From Cohnella pontilimi (GTDB lineage: Bacteria; Bacillota; Bacilli; Paenibacillales; Paenibacillaceae): a stretch of 64,000 nt of DNA. The DNA lies in the NCBI RefSeq assembly GCF_005049045.1, contig NZ_SUPK01000005.1:62001-126000 (forward strand), in the 5' to 3' direction. Below, piece after piece: positions 16,235 through 24,849 of the stretch (position 1 is its first letter; each line of letters begins with the position of its first letter). Made by a program: the position numbers and the translations under genes. The notes beneath the pieces are model-generated. The model saw nothing but the letters and a program-made list of their open reading frames with translations, did not search any database and had not been told where the DNA came from.

Positions 16235-18550
16235 TTGAATAAACTGTCGACAAGCCGCACGCTGTTTATATGCCTCGCGTTATTCCTATTGGCCGCATCG
16301 TTCATTCCGAATCGAACGGTGCAGGCGGAAGCAACCGATCCGGGAGCCGCGGGTTTGCAGCGGATCGGCGAGATCGCGGACCACTCGAAGCCGCCGGCCG
16401 ACAAGCTGGTACTGGCCGTCATCGGCGATTACGGGGATTGTTACCGTAATTGCGAGCACGAGCAAGCTGTGGCGGATCTCGTTCATTCCTGGAATCCCGA
16501 CGCCATCCTGACCGTAGGGGACAACTCGTATCGGCTCGGTACGGCTGAGGAAGTGGAAGCCGATCAGAAACCCTATTGGCAGGATATTGCCGCCGGCCGG
16601 TTCTTCCCGATTTACGGAAACCATGATTACGGAAACGGCTGCTCCCCGGATAGCCTGAAACCGAGTTTGGATTATTTCAAAATTCCCGCAGCCTTCGTCG
16701 CCGGTTTCGGCAACGGGCTGGTCGATTTCGTGAATCCGGACGTCAATTGCAACGCGTCCAGCCAAACCGGCGCCCCGCCGGCAATATTCGACGCTTACAA
16801 AAATACAGTCAACGAAAGCTCCGCCAATGCAAAGTGGGTGTTGGTGGGCGGACATCAGCCGATTTTCTCTTCCGGCCAGGCCGGGAATAACCTGAATCGG
16901 CGTTGGCTGTTGACGCCAGGCGTAGATCTGCTGCTGCAGGGCCACGATCATCATGCGGAGCACATCATAACGCCTGAAGGGTATAACGAAGTCATTACGG
17001 GCAACGGCGGCCAAGGTTTGACGCCGCTGTTCCCTCCCGTACCGAGCAGCATGTTCCGCGACAACTCGGAATACGGAGCGGTCCGTCTCACGGTAACGCC
17101 GGAGACGTTGACGGTGGATTACGTCAACATTCCGGGAACCGTCGTCTATTCCTTCACGTTGAAGAAAGATCCGTTTACGAAGAAAGCTTATGTGGCCAGC
17201 CGGACGGACTGGCAGGATCCGAATCCGAACCCCGGCGACGGTCAACTGACCGGAGACAAGACGGTATCCATGGCGTTCGGGGAAGACGATGAATATAAGA
17301 ACGGAATGGACTGGTTTCCCTACGAGAGCGGACCCGCGCATGAGATCGAAATCGACGGAAGAACCGCATTGCAGCTCGACCGCAGCGCATTCGGCACCGG
17401 CAACAATTTGTATATGAAAATCGACGACGAACGGATTTACGGCGGACCGTACAAAGCTGCCGCGTCGATCGAATACCGGTCGCCCATTGCCGGCTCGTTC
17501 GTGCTGCAGTACGAATCCGCGGCTACGGGAGCCACGTACCAGAGCACCGCGCGAGTCACTATTAAGGACGATCAGGTCGATAAGTGGCAGACCGTTACGT
17601 TGGACATGCCGGGCGCAAGGTTCACGAACCGTCAAAACGGGGGGGCCGACATGCGCATCGTAGCGGCCAATAAACTTCCGTTAATCATCAGCTCCATGAA
17701 GATCGACGCCACGCCGGAGAAGCTTCCGGTCACCCTGTGGGCGATCCGCATTCAAAATATCGATCCTATGAAGGCGGGCGAGACGAGCCAGGCTGTCGTC
17801 AAAGCGACCTATAGCGATTTTTCGACCGCGCTTGTGACAGAAGGTGTCACCTTTACGAGCAGCGACACCCAGGTGGCAACCGTCGATGAGACGAGCGGCA
17901 TGATTACCGCGCTGCGTCCTGGGGATACGGTCATCACGGCCGATTATGGCGGCGTGCAGGATCAGTACCATTTGGTCGTCAAGGATTCGGTTCCTCCGAC
18001 GACGACATTGACCCTTGACGGGACACTTCTGAGGGACGGTTCCTACCTGCACGAGGCCATCGTTCGTCTGGGGTCGGTTGACGATGATTCCGGCGTGGAG
18101 AAAATCGAGTACAGTCTCGATCAGGGAAATACGTGGAATCTCTATACCGGACCTTTGGCGCTGACCCAAGATGGCACAAGCGACATTCAATTCCGTGCCA
18201 GCGACAAAGCGGGGAATGTCGAGCTCACGCAGACGCACACCGTCAAGGTCACATCTGCAACGATCGCGAACCTGCGAGCGCTCGTGAAGAACGATTCTTT
18301 CGGGCAGAAAGGAACGCAGGAATCCGTCTTGAGCCACATCGACAACGCGGAGAAAAAGTTCCGCCAAGCGGCCGCATTCAGGGATCAAGGCAAAGCGGAT
18401 CAAGCCGCGCATTTTGAGGCGAACGGGTACGATTCCCTGAAACAACTGCGAGATAAGATCGAAAAATTATCCGATGAACAAGTGAACCCGGCGCTTAAAT
18501 CCGAACTTCTTGTCTTCATCCGTTATATGATCGATCACAAAACGATCTAA
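16235..18550 (+). CDS. Secreted metallophosphoesterase with carbohydrate-binding-like, Big and FIMAH domains
   Basis: A 771-residue exported protein starting at a TTG behind AAGGAGGAG. A signal peptide covers about residues 1-32 (cut near VQAEA). The calcineurin-like phosphoesterase domain (about 55-310) shows the metal motifs GDYGDC, TVGDNSYR, GNHDYG, GGHQP and GHDHHAEH. A beta-rich module follows (about 330-490), then a Big_2-type Ig domain (about 500-585, ending DYGGVQDQYHLVVKD), a segment with an OmpL47-like pattern (SLDQGNTWNLYTGPL, about 590-675) and a C-terminal helical FIMAH domain (about 680-771). The domains suggest an enzyme held at the cell wall or on polysaccharide that frees phosphate. 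The substrate is unknown. Confidence 0.9.
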   Translation: MNKLSTSRTLFICLALFLLAASFIPNRTVQAEATDPGAAGLQRIGEIADHSKPPADKLVLAVIGDYGDCYRNCEHEQAVADLVHSWNPDAILTVGDNSYRLGTAEEVEADQKPYWQDIAAGRFFPIYGNHDYGNGCSPDSLKPSLDYFKIPAAFVAGFGNGLVDFVNPDVNCNASSQTGAPPAIFDAYKNTVNESSANAKWVLVGGHQPIFSSGQAGNNLNRRWLLTPGVDLLLQGHDHHAEHIITPEGYNEVITGNGGQGLTPLFPPVPSSMFRDNSEYGAVRLTVTPETLTVDYVNIPGTVVYSFTLKKDPFTKKAYVASRTDWQDPNPNPGDGQLTGDKTVSMAFGEDDEYKNGMDWFPYESGPAHEIEIDGRTALQLDRSAFGTGNNLYMKIDDERIYGGPYKAAASIEYRSPIAGSFVLQYESAATGATYQSTARVTIKDDQVDKWQTVTLDMPGARFTNRQNGGADMRIVAANKLPLIISSMKIDATPEKLPVTLWAIRIQNIDPMKAGETSQAVVKATYSDFSTALVTEGVTFTSSDTQVATVDETSGMITALRPGDTVITADYGGVQDQYHLVVKDSVPPTTTLTLDGTLLRDGSYLHEAIVRLGSVDDDSGVEKIEYSLDQGNTWNLYTGPLALTQDGTSDIQFRASDKAGNVELTQTHTVKVTSATIANLRALVKNDSFGQKGTQESVLSHIDNAEKKFRQAAAFRDQGKADQAAHFEANGYDSLKQLRDKIEKLSDEQVNPALKSELLVFIRYMIDHKTI

Positions 18551-18576
18551 AAGTTTAAACCGGATCGCCGAATGCA

Positions 18577-18611
18577 GCCGGGAACATCAACGCGATGTTC
18601 CCGGCTTCTTG
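18577..18611 (+). terminator. Terminator after the phosphoesterase gene
   Basis: GCCGGGAACATC (18577-18588) is exactly complementary to GATGTTCCCGGC (18594-18605), followed by TTCTT. Confidence 0.85.
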
Positions 18612-18718
18612 CATTTAGCGGCTCGCTCATTCTGACCTTTCCGAACCGGCATCTTCCGGTTTCAAAAGCGCCATGAGGTAGAAGCAACTGCGGTGAAATG
18701 AGGATAGAGGGATTTCTA

Positions 18719-18757
18719 GGAGCTTGTCGCGGTGCGACGGCTCCTTCTTATTTTTTT
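18719..18757 (+). terminator. Second terminator in the 18.6-18.96 kb gap, possibly a helD leader element
   Basis: GGAGCTTGTCGC pairs with GCGACGGCTCC around GGT, followed by TTCTTATTTTTTT. It lies 110 bp after the terminator of the preceding gene and about 200 bp before helD, with no gene between, so it may end a short leader transcript. A frame of about 50 codons starts at 18698 and runs through it but has no good ribosome binding site. Nothing else is recognised in 18611-18868. Confidence 0.6.
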
Positions 18758-18868
18758 GCCGACAAAACAAAAACCCGGCAAATCCGCCAGGTTTATTGCA
18801 CACAAAGCAGCACTGTGGTATCATTAAAGACCGTGAGTGCATTTTTTAATGGTTAAAGTTCGCCCATC

Positions 18869-18883
18869 TTATCTTCAAGATAA
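18869..18883. promoter_or_regulatory. 15 bp palindrome upstream of helD
   Basis: TTATCTTCAAGATAA has two 7 bp complementary arms around one base. It lies 77 bp before the helD start and has no T run, so an operator is more likely than a terminator. The binding protein is unknown. Confidence 0.4.
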
Positions 18884-18959
18884 TCATACCACACGGCATT
18901 GCGGTTTGTCAAACGTTCTTTTTTCTTCAGATTTAACGAGAGGGAGCGTGTTCAGGAAA

Positions 18960-21377
18960 ATGATAAACGAGAAGGATTGGACGCAAGAACAGGAGCGGCT
19001 CAATCACGTGACGGAAAAGCTGCAAGAGAGAATCGCCGAACTGGAGCCGGAGGTGGCTGGACTACGGAATCAGGCGGGGGACATCCGCAAACGATTCTGG
19101 GAAGAAGTGACGGTCAACACGAGCACCGAGGAGGATTTTGAGGAGACCTTCTACAGTATTAGGCAGCAAGAGGCGTTGTTATCGGAACGGGAGCGCAGCT
19201 ATCGGCTGCGTATGCAACAATGGAAAAGCATGAACCGGCTGCTGCAGTCTCCTTACTTCGGGCGCATCGACTTCCGTGAGGATGGCCAGGACTTTAGCGA
19301 GCAGGTCTACATCGGCGTATCGTCCTTTGTCGATTCGGATGGCATGAGTTTTCTGGTCTATGACTGGCGTACGCCTATTGCGAGCATGTACTACGACTAT
19401 TCCCCGGGAGCTGCCGCCTATGACACGCCGGGCGGACGCGTCGAGGGAACGATGGAGCTGAAACGCCAGTACCAGATCCGTGAGGGCCGGCTTCAAAATG
19501 TGTTCGACACGAGCATCACGATCGGCGACGAATTGCTGCAGCAGGCGCTCGGCAAAGGTTCGGATGCTCAAATGAAGAGCATCGTGGCGACCATCCAGAA
19601 AGAGCAGAACGCCATTATTCGCGATGACCAAAGCCGTATGCTCATTGTGCAGGGGGCTGCCGGCAGCGGGAAGACCTCTGCGGCACTGCAACGGGTGGCG
19701 TACTTGCTGTACAAACACCGGGAGCGGCTGGGCGCTGACCAAATCGTCCTCTTCTCGCCGAATCCGATGTTCAACAGCTACGTATCCACCGTTCTTCCCG
19801 AGCTCGGCGAAGAAAACATGCAGCAGACGACCTTCCAGGAATATCTTGAATATGGACTTGGACAGGAGCTGCGTCTGGAAGACCCGTTCGATCAGATCGA
19901 ATATGTGCTGACAGAACAATCCACGCGCGAGTATGAAGCTCGGGTGAGGGGGATTGAATATAAGGCATCCGCAGCGTTCCTTCAAGCTCTCCAGCGTTAT
20001 GCGGGGTGGCTGGAGCGGGAGGGTATGCGATTCAACAGCATTCGTTTCCGTGACCGCGATTTGATCAGTGCCAAGCAAATGGAAACACAGTTCTACAGCT
20101 ATGATCCTGCCGTCCGCTTGGCCAATCGAGTTGCCATGATGCAAGAATGGTTGCAGAAGGAGCTGGCCTTGCTGGAACGCAAGGAGCGGGAGGCGCTCTG
20201 GGTGCAGGAAGAGCTTAATTATCTCGACAAAGAGCAGTACGCCGCCGCGTATCAAGCGCTGCACAAAGAGCGGGGGGTCTTTGACTTCGCCGAACAATAT
20301 GAAGAAGTTCGCGAGATGCTGCACAACAAGCGCAGGCGAGACGAGGGCGACTTCGACTACGCCGAGCGGGAGGAAAATCTGCTGCGCCGCATGATCGTGA
20401 AGGAGCATTTTAAACCGCTCAGGCGAAGCGTGAAGCGGATGTCGTTCATCGACATGGCGGGGTTGTACGTCCAGCTGTTCAACAACAAGAACGCTTATCA
20501 GACGATGACGAATGAGACCGATGTTCCGGAGCTTTGGCCGGATATCTGCGAGCAAACGAAGGAGAAGCTTGGCCGGCTTCAACTGTTCTATGAGGATGCG
20601 ACACCTTATCTGGTTTTGAAAGAGCTCGTCGAGGGCGTTCGGATGAATACGGAGGTACGGCATATCTTCGTGGATGAGGGTCAGGATTACTCGATGTTTC
20701 AATATGAGCTTCTCAAGAAGCTGTTCCCCCGAGCCCGCATGACGGTACTCGGCGATTTCGGGCAGGCCATCTTTCCTCAGGCAACGGAATTGTACGGGGC
20801 AGATTCGCCTCTCATACGGCTGTACGGCGAATCTGAAACGAGCTTGGTTCGCCTTGTCCGCAGTTATCGGTCAACCCGTGAGATCGTGGAGTTCACGAAG
20901 CCGCTGCTGCCGAGCGGCAAGGAGATCGTGCCCTTCGAAAGAAGCGGGAAGAAGCCGGTCCTCTCGCAGACGGACAGCAGAGAGCAACGGGCAGCGCGAA
21001 TCGCGGAGCATATTGCGACCCTTCAAGCGGAAGGCTTCAACTCCATCGCCGTCATTACGAAAACGGCGGCCGAAAGCAGCGAAGCTTTCGACCTCTTAAC
21101 CGCGCAGGGATGCCCGTCGCTGCGGCTTATTACGAAACAGACGCCTACCTTCGAGAAGGGAACGCTCATTATCCCGGCGTATCTCGCGAAAGGCGTTGAA
21201 TTCGACGTCGTCCTGATCTATGATGCCTCTTCGCGGACGTATCATCGGGAAAGCGAGCGCAAACTCTTTTATACGGCATGCACGCGTGCGATGCACAGGC
21301 TTCTGCTATACGCGACAGGAGAATGGACGCGGTTCGTTCAAGCAGTAGATACTTCTTTGTATGAGGAAAAACAATGA
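18960..21377 (+). CDS. helD: HelD-like superfamily 1 helicase, RNA polymerase recycling factor
   Basis: From the ATG at 18960 the protein has 805 residues, close to HelD of Bacillus subtilis (774). HelD uses ATP to pull stalled RNA polymerase off DNA. It has an N-terminal antiparallel coiled coil (about 1-95), a Walker A motif GAAGSGKTSA (about residues 230-239), a DEGQDYS Walker B (about 571), a motif IV-type RSYRST (about 638) and a C-terminal Y-T-A-C-T-R-A-M-H (about residues 770-778). The longer frame from 18837 contains a proline-rich unrelated stretch and no ribosome binding site. Some HelD proteins displace rifampicin, which cannot be judged here. The gene has a long leader with a terminator and a palindrome. 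Confidence 0.9.
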   Translation: MINEKDWTQEQERLNHVTEKLQERIAELEPEVAGLRNQAGDIRKRFWEEVTVNTSTEEDFEETFYSIRQQEALLSERERSYRLRMQQWKSMNRLLQSPYFGRIDFREDGQDFSEQVYIGVSSFVDSDGMSFLVYDWRTPIASMYYDYSPGAAAYDTPGGRVEGTMELKRQYQIREGRLQNVFDTSITIGDELLQQALGKGSDAQMKSIVATIQKEQNAIIRDDQSRMLIVQGAAGSGKTSAALQRVAYLLYKHRERLGADQIVLFSPNPMFNSYVSTVLPELGEENMQQTTFQEYLEYGLGQELRLEDPFDQIEYVLTEQSTREYEARVRGIEYKASAAFLQALQRYAGWLEREGMRFNSIRFRDRDLISAKQMETQFYSYDPAVRLANRVAMMQEWLQKELALLERKEREALWVQEELNYLDKEQYAAAYQALHKERGVFDFAEQYEEVREMLHNKRRRDEGDFDYAEREENLLRRMIVKEHFKPLRRSVKRMSFIDMAGLYVQLFNNKNAYQTMTNETDVPELWPDICEQTKEKLGRLQLFYEDATPYLVLKELVEGVRMNTEVRHIFVDEGQDYSMFQYELLKKLFPRARMTVLGDFGQAIFPQATELYGADSPLIRLYGESETSLVRLVRSYRSTREIVEFTKPLLPSGKEIVPFERSGKKPVLSQTDSREQRAARIAEHIATLQAEGFNSIAVITKTAAESSEAFDLLTAQGCPSLRLITKQTPTFEKGTLIIPAYLAKGVEFDVVLIYDASSRTYHRESERKLFYTACTRAMHRLLLYATGEWTRFVQAVDTSLYEEKQ

Positions 21378-21424
21378 GGTTTTGAAGTGCGCTCGACAAA
21401 AGCGGCGTTCGCTTCAATGAAGAC

Positions 21425-21450
21425 AAGGCTCCCACAAGGGAGCCTTTCCC
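21425..21450 (+). terminator. Terminator after helD
   Basis: AAGGCTCCC (21425-21433) is complementary to GGGAGCCTT (21438-21446), loop ACAA. Only a weak T tail follows. Confidence 0.7.
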
Positions 21451-21526
21451 ATTATGACTTCCACGGACTCCTTCTAGGCTTGGCCAACCTCATTCGCAAA
21501 TAATAGGCGGGGATCTCTCAGCGGAC

Positions 21527-22531
21527 TTAAAATCCGACATTCGATCGGGGAACTTTAATGATCTCTTCCTCAGGCACATGCGCAGCAGTATACGCTCTGT
21601 TGTCATTTCTGCGTAGTGTTTTCCTCTGGTGCGCATTGTTCCGTATTAGGGCAAAGATAATGAGCAGCGTCCCGTAAAATTCATAGTTGCTGATTGGATA
21701 GCCTTGAAAAGCCATAATAACGAATGTGGTAATGGGAACAAAATTAATAAACAATATGCCGTTAATGGGGGATAGCAATTTGATCCCTGAATTCCAGCAG
21801 AGCAAGGCTGCCAGCCCTGGCAATAAGATCATGAAGGACATTTCATATTTAATCGAAAATAACGTGTGCCAGGTAGGAACGGGAAGCAAATGAAAGACGG
21901 AGGCAAGTGTAACGATGATGAGAGAGACTGCACTTCCTAGCAAGCAGGTTAGCGTAGAATAGCGCAGGATCGACCAATCCTTAAATCGGTTTCCCCCCAT
22001 CGAATAGATCACCCATCCCATAACTCCTGTAAAAACCAGAAGTAAAGGAACAAGATGTTGTCCAGCCATCATGAAAAATGCCAATTTCCCGTTGGTGATC
22101 ACGAGTAAAGCACCGGCAAGCGCGATACCCACACTCGTGAGCGTGAATTTACTCGGCGCTTTTTTTGTCGTGATCCACAAGACCATAATCGTTATCATCG
22201 GCATAAGGACTTCCATAATGGAGGCGGCGATTATACCCGCTTCTCCCATGAGCTGCTGTCCGAGAAAGACGCCCATGTTATAAACCGTAAATGCCATCGT
22301 TCCCAAAAACAATAATGTCTTGCCTCTTCCATCCAGGCGAAATGAAGCTCTCCCCTCTTTCATCCAAAGCAACACACTGAGAATGACGGCAACGGCGAAA
22401 TAACGGATAAACGAAAAATAGAATGGATCAATTTGCTGCAATGCCATGTGTGCAACGGGAAACATAGCTCCCCACGACACGCTTGCGATGAGGCACAGTA
22501 TGGAGCCCATGACGATTTGTCTTTTTAGCAT
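21527..22531 (-). CDS. EamA/DMT family transporter
   Basis: A 334-residue integral membrane protein with about ten hydrophobic segments arranged as two EamA repeats. The first helix GSILCLIASVSWGAMFPVAHMAL and the internal GVMGWVIYSMGG segment follow the drug/metabolite transporter pattern. Family members export amino acids, metabolites or drugs. The substrate is not readable here. It is divergent from a LysR gene at 22694 with a 162 bp shared control region, a standard arrangement in which the LysR protein controls the exporter. Confidence 0.88.
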   Translation of the reverse strand: MLKRQIVMGSILCLIASVSWGAMFPVAHMALQQIDPFYFSFIRYFAVAVILSVLLWMKEGRASFRLDGRGKTLLFLGTMAFTVYNMGVFLGQQLMGEAGIIAASIMEVLMPMITIMVLWITTKKAPSKFTLTSVGIALAGALLVITNGKLAFFMMAGQHLVPLLLVFTGVMGWVIYSMGGNRFKDWSILRYSTLTCLLGSAVSLIIVTLASVFHLLPVPTWHTLFSIKYEMSFMILLPGLAALLCWNSGIKLLSPINGILFINFVPITTFVIMAFQGYPISNYEFYGTLLIIFALIRNNAHQRKTLRRNDNRAYTAAHVPEEEIIKVPRSNVGF

Positions 22532-22597
22532 ATGTTGTCTCTCCCTGGCAAGAACCTGCCAACTGTTGTATGTAACTCATTTTAGGAGGGAGAATGT

Positions 22598-22663
22598 GTT
22601 ATAGTAAAATGATTGAAAATAACGTTTGTCATCTTTAAAAATGATATCTGAGAAAAGGTATCG
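22598..22663. promoter_or_regulatory. Divergent control region with LysR-type inverted repeats
   Basis: GTTAT (22598-22602) and ATAAC (22619-22623) form one spaced inverted repeat, and GATATC with GGTATC (about 22643-22663) form another, in AT-rich DNA between the transporter and the LysR gene. This fits LysR activator and operator boxes, but the arms are short. Confidence 0.35.
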
Positions 22664-22693
22664 TTTGTATTCGAGAGCAGAGGTGAGGTTGCA

Positions 22694-23557
22694 TTGGAAT
22701 TTAATGATTTGAAAATTTTTCAGACGGTTGCTGCGCATGGAAGTGTCAGTAAAGCCGCATTGGAGCTAAACTACGTTCAATCCAATGTAACGGCTAGAAT
22801 AAAGCTGCTGGAGAAAGAACTACGGACGGCATTGTTCTATCGGCATAAGCGAGGGATGATCCTAAACCCGGAAGGAAAGCGGTTGTTGGAACATTCGAGG
22901 GAGATCCTGTCGAGAGTGGAGGAAATGATACACACATTTGAAGATAAGTCGAACCCCTCCGGTGTCCTGGAAATCGGTATGGTGGAGACGATAAATGCGC
23001 TGCCAGATATCTTATCCTCTTACTATAGCAAGTACCCCAACGTTGAATTATCCTTAAAAGCTGGGGTTACCGATCATTTGTTACAACAAGTAATTGATAT
23101 GAAACTGGATGGAGCTTTTGTTACAGGGCCCATCAGGCATCCCTTAATCGAACAGGTTGAGGTTATTCAAGAAAAGCTAGTACTTGTAACCAAAGAAGAA
23201 GCCTTTTCTATCGAGGAAATAACAAAAAGGCCTCTATTGCTATACAATAAAGGTTGCGGATATCGGGAAAGACTGGAAAGCTGGATGAAGGCGGAGGGGA
23301 TTATCCCGAAACAGATCATGGAATTCGGAACGTTTGGGACGATTATAGGAAGCGTAGCTGCAGGTATAGGAATCACGATTATTCCGGAATCATCCATTTC
23401 CGATCTTGTTGCCAATGGCACCGTGTTTAGTCATCGTGTACCTGAACCCTATCACGAAATCACGACGATTTTTATTCGGCGAAAAGATTCATATATATCG
23501 AGCACGCTACAGTGCTTTATGGATGAAATTGTTGCTCGAAAGAGGCTTAACCATTAA
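22694..23557 (+). CDS. LysR family transcriptional regulator
   Basis: A 287-residue LysR protein starting at a TTG after GAGGTGAGG. The winged helix-turn-helix spans about residues 1-60 (FNDLKIFQTVAAHGSVSKAALELNYVQSNVTARI), followed by the effector-binding domain. Its N-terminus resembles the CzcR/YwbI-type regulators of Bacillales that sit opposite transporters. It probably controls the divergent EamA exporter. A terminator follows at 23574. Confidence 0.92.
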   Translation: MEFNDLKIFQTVAAHGSVSKAALELNYVQSNVTARIKLLEKELRTALFYRHKRGMILNPEGKRLLEHSREILSRVEEMIHTFEDKSNPSGVLEIGMVETINALPDILSSYYSKYPNVELSLKAGVTDHLLQQVIDMKLDGAFVTGPIRHPLIEQVEVIQEKLVLVTKEEAFSIEEITKRPLLLYNKGCGYRERLESWMKAEGIIPKQIMEFGTFGTIIGSVAAGIGITIIPESSISDLVANGTVFSHRVPEPYHEITTIFIRRKDSYISSTLQCFMDEIVARKRLNH

Positions 23558-23573
23558 TGTCGTTCGAATCAAA

Positions 23574-23627
23574 GGGGCTGTCCCAATAGGTCATAACTCT
23601 GACCTTAGAGGCAGCCCCTGTTTTTTC
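23574..23627 (+). terminator. Terminator after the LysR gene
   Basis: GGGGCTG (23574-23580) pairs with GCAGCCCC (23611-23618), the intervening bases form a smaller stem, and TGTTTTTT follows. Confidence 0.85.
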
Positions 23628-23661
23628 GTGCGAGAAAAAAAGAAACCAGGAAGACTTGATC

Positions 23662-23945
23662 CTATTCCTGCCAGGTCACTGGTTTATCAAGTATGACGCC
23701 ATCCGTCTCCACCCATTGGCGGAGACTGCCCGCCTGGGCTTGAACTACGATGAAATACAAATCGCCAGTACCGTTGTTTCGCAAAGTGCGTTCACCTTCA
23801 GGTGCAACGCGAACCGTCGTTCCTTCCTTGACATCAAAAATCTGTCCATCCACCTGGAACTGACCTCGACCGCCAATGAAAAGGTATAGCTCCTCATTCT
23901 CGCGATGTGTGTGCCTTCTGCAGAATTTCGACGATGTTACTTCTT
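23662..23945 (-). pseudogene. Cupin-domain protein, N-terminally truncated
   Basis: The minus-strand frame reads HTHRENEELYLFIGG, then RGQFQVDGQIFDVKEGTTV, RVAPEGERTLRN and YFIVVQAQAGSL, a single cupin barrel with the metal motif H-x-H and the downstream E. The first strand and any true start are missing. An ATG at about 23953 (MLRSNIVEILQKAHT) leads in but in another frame, with a shift within a CA-repeat near 23915. About the first 40 residues of the usual protein are lost. It lies between the LysR terminator and the promoter of the idn-like operon. Confidence 0.6.
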
Positions 23946-23965
23946 AGCATAGGAACTCTTAAGGG

Positions 23966-23979
23966 TAAAAACGTTTACA
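23966..23979. promoter_or_regulatory. Candidate cre site (CcpA) upstream of the idn-like operon
   Basis: Read on the minus strand the site is TGTAAACGTTTTTA, which fits 13 of 14 positions of the cre consensus TGWAARCGYTWNCW. It lies 81 bp before the GntR gene, so carbon catabolite repression of the sugar-acid operon is likely. Confidence 0.6.
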
Positions 23980-24017
23980 AAAGAATCGAAATCGTTTATA
24001 TTCAAATCATGTCTTGC

Positions 24018-24032
24018 TGACATGTCGACAAT
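24018..24032. promoter_or_regulatory. Operator copy 1 for the GntR regulator
   Basis: TGACATGTCGACAAT lies 15 bp before the GntR gene. It is the exact reverse complement of the site at 24792-24806 in front of the dehydrogenase gene. Two identical 15-mers at the two likely promoters strongly suggest the regulator's binding site. Confidence 0.75.
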
Positions 24033-24046
24033 ACAGGGAGGTTTTG

Positions 24047-24730
24047 ATGGATATGGAATTTCCTTCCTCTTGGTTGCGGGATCAGTCGCTAGGTGAGAAG
24101 ATTGCTTCCGAGATCAGGCTTCGTATTGTTCGGGGTCAAATCAAGCCCGGATCGACTTTATCCGAGAATCAATTGGCGGCGGAATTCGGAACGAGCAGAG
24201 CGCCGGTCAGGGACGGGTTGAAAGCGTTGTCCGTCGAAGGTCTCATTCGCTTGGACCGGAAGGGAGCCTTCGTGCTGGGCCTCACTGCCAAAGACGTCAA
24301 GGAACTGTACGACATCCGCTTCCTGATCGAAAATTATACGTTGCAATGCGTGGCCCAGGCCGACAATAAGAGATTGACGGAAACGCTTCACAAAATCGTC
24401 GACAAGATGGCGATGGCCGATAAGCATAACGACGTCGTTGAATTCGCTTATCTGGATCTGACCTTTCATGAGACGATCATTGCCGAAGCGGACCACACCC
24501 GAATTTTTCACCTTTGGAACAGCATCCGCAGCCTCGTGCTCACGGCGCTGCTAGTCGCGACGGAACAGCGCTTTGCCAATCGCAAGCATGAAGTCCAGCA
24601 GTTGATCGACAAGCATAGTTTGCTGATCGCCGCCTTGGAGAGCAAGGACGGGGAATACATCGAGAAGGTGATTCGGGAGCATTTCGAGGATACCCGTCAA
24701 ACCGTCCAATTGAGCCTGAAACCATTGTAA
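24047..24730 (+). CDS. GntR family regulator, FadR/FCD subgroup
   Basis: A 227-residue regulator with an N-terminal winged helix (about residues 12-75: EKIASEIRLRIVRGQIKPGSTLSENQLAAEFGTSRAPVRDGLKAL) and an all-helical FCD effector domain. D-x4-H and further histidines of the FCD metal site are present (LDLTFHETI, and HSLLIAAL). The ATG at 24047 follows GGGAGG. It heads the cluster with the zinc dehydrogenase, SDR and gluconate-type permease, so the inducer is probably a sugar acid or its phosphate. Operator copies stand upstream of this gene and of the next. Confidence 0.9.
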   Translation: MDMEFPSSWLRDQSLGEKIASEIRLRIVRGQIKPGSTLSENQLAAEFGTSRAPVRDGLKALSVEGLIRLDRKGAFVLGLTAKDVKELYDIRFLIENYTLQCVAQADNKRLTETLHKIVDKMAMADKHNDVVEFAYLDLTFHETIIAEADHTRIFHLWNSIRSLVLTALLVATEQRFANRKHEVQQLIDKHSLLIAALESKDGEYIEKVIREHFEDTRQTVQLSLKPL

Positions 24731-24791
24731 AAAAAGCCCTTCAGGGGATGGAGCCGAATCTGCAGCGGAAGGCTCCTTGTTTTTCGCCTAG

Positions 24792-24806
24792 ATTGTCGAC
24801 ATGTCA
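24792..24806. promoter_or_regulatory. Operator copy 2 for the GntR regulator
   Basis: ATTGTCGACATGTCA is the inverted copy of the 24018-24032 site. It lies 43 bp before the start of the dehydrogenase gene and implies that the structural genes have their own regulated promoter. Confidence 0.75.
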
Positions 24807-24849
24807 ACATGAATTCACAACTCATCCAATTACCGAGGAGGAAAAGGGT

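Noticed and set aside
16286..17635. 449-codon open frame on the minus strand opposite the phosphoesterase gene
   Set aside because: It is antisense to a gene with clear catalytic motifs, has Arg/Val/His-rich low-order composition, no family resemblance and no ribosome binding site. It is a codon-phase shadow.
18837..18959. 41-residue N-terminal extension of HelD
   Set aside because: It has no ribosome binding site, covers the palindrome at 18869-18883 and is not seen in HelD-type proteins.
19179..20702. 507-codon open frame on the minus strand opposite helD
   Set aside because: It is a shadow of the HelD frame, with no recognisable domain and no ribosome binding site.
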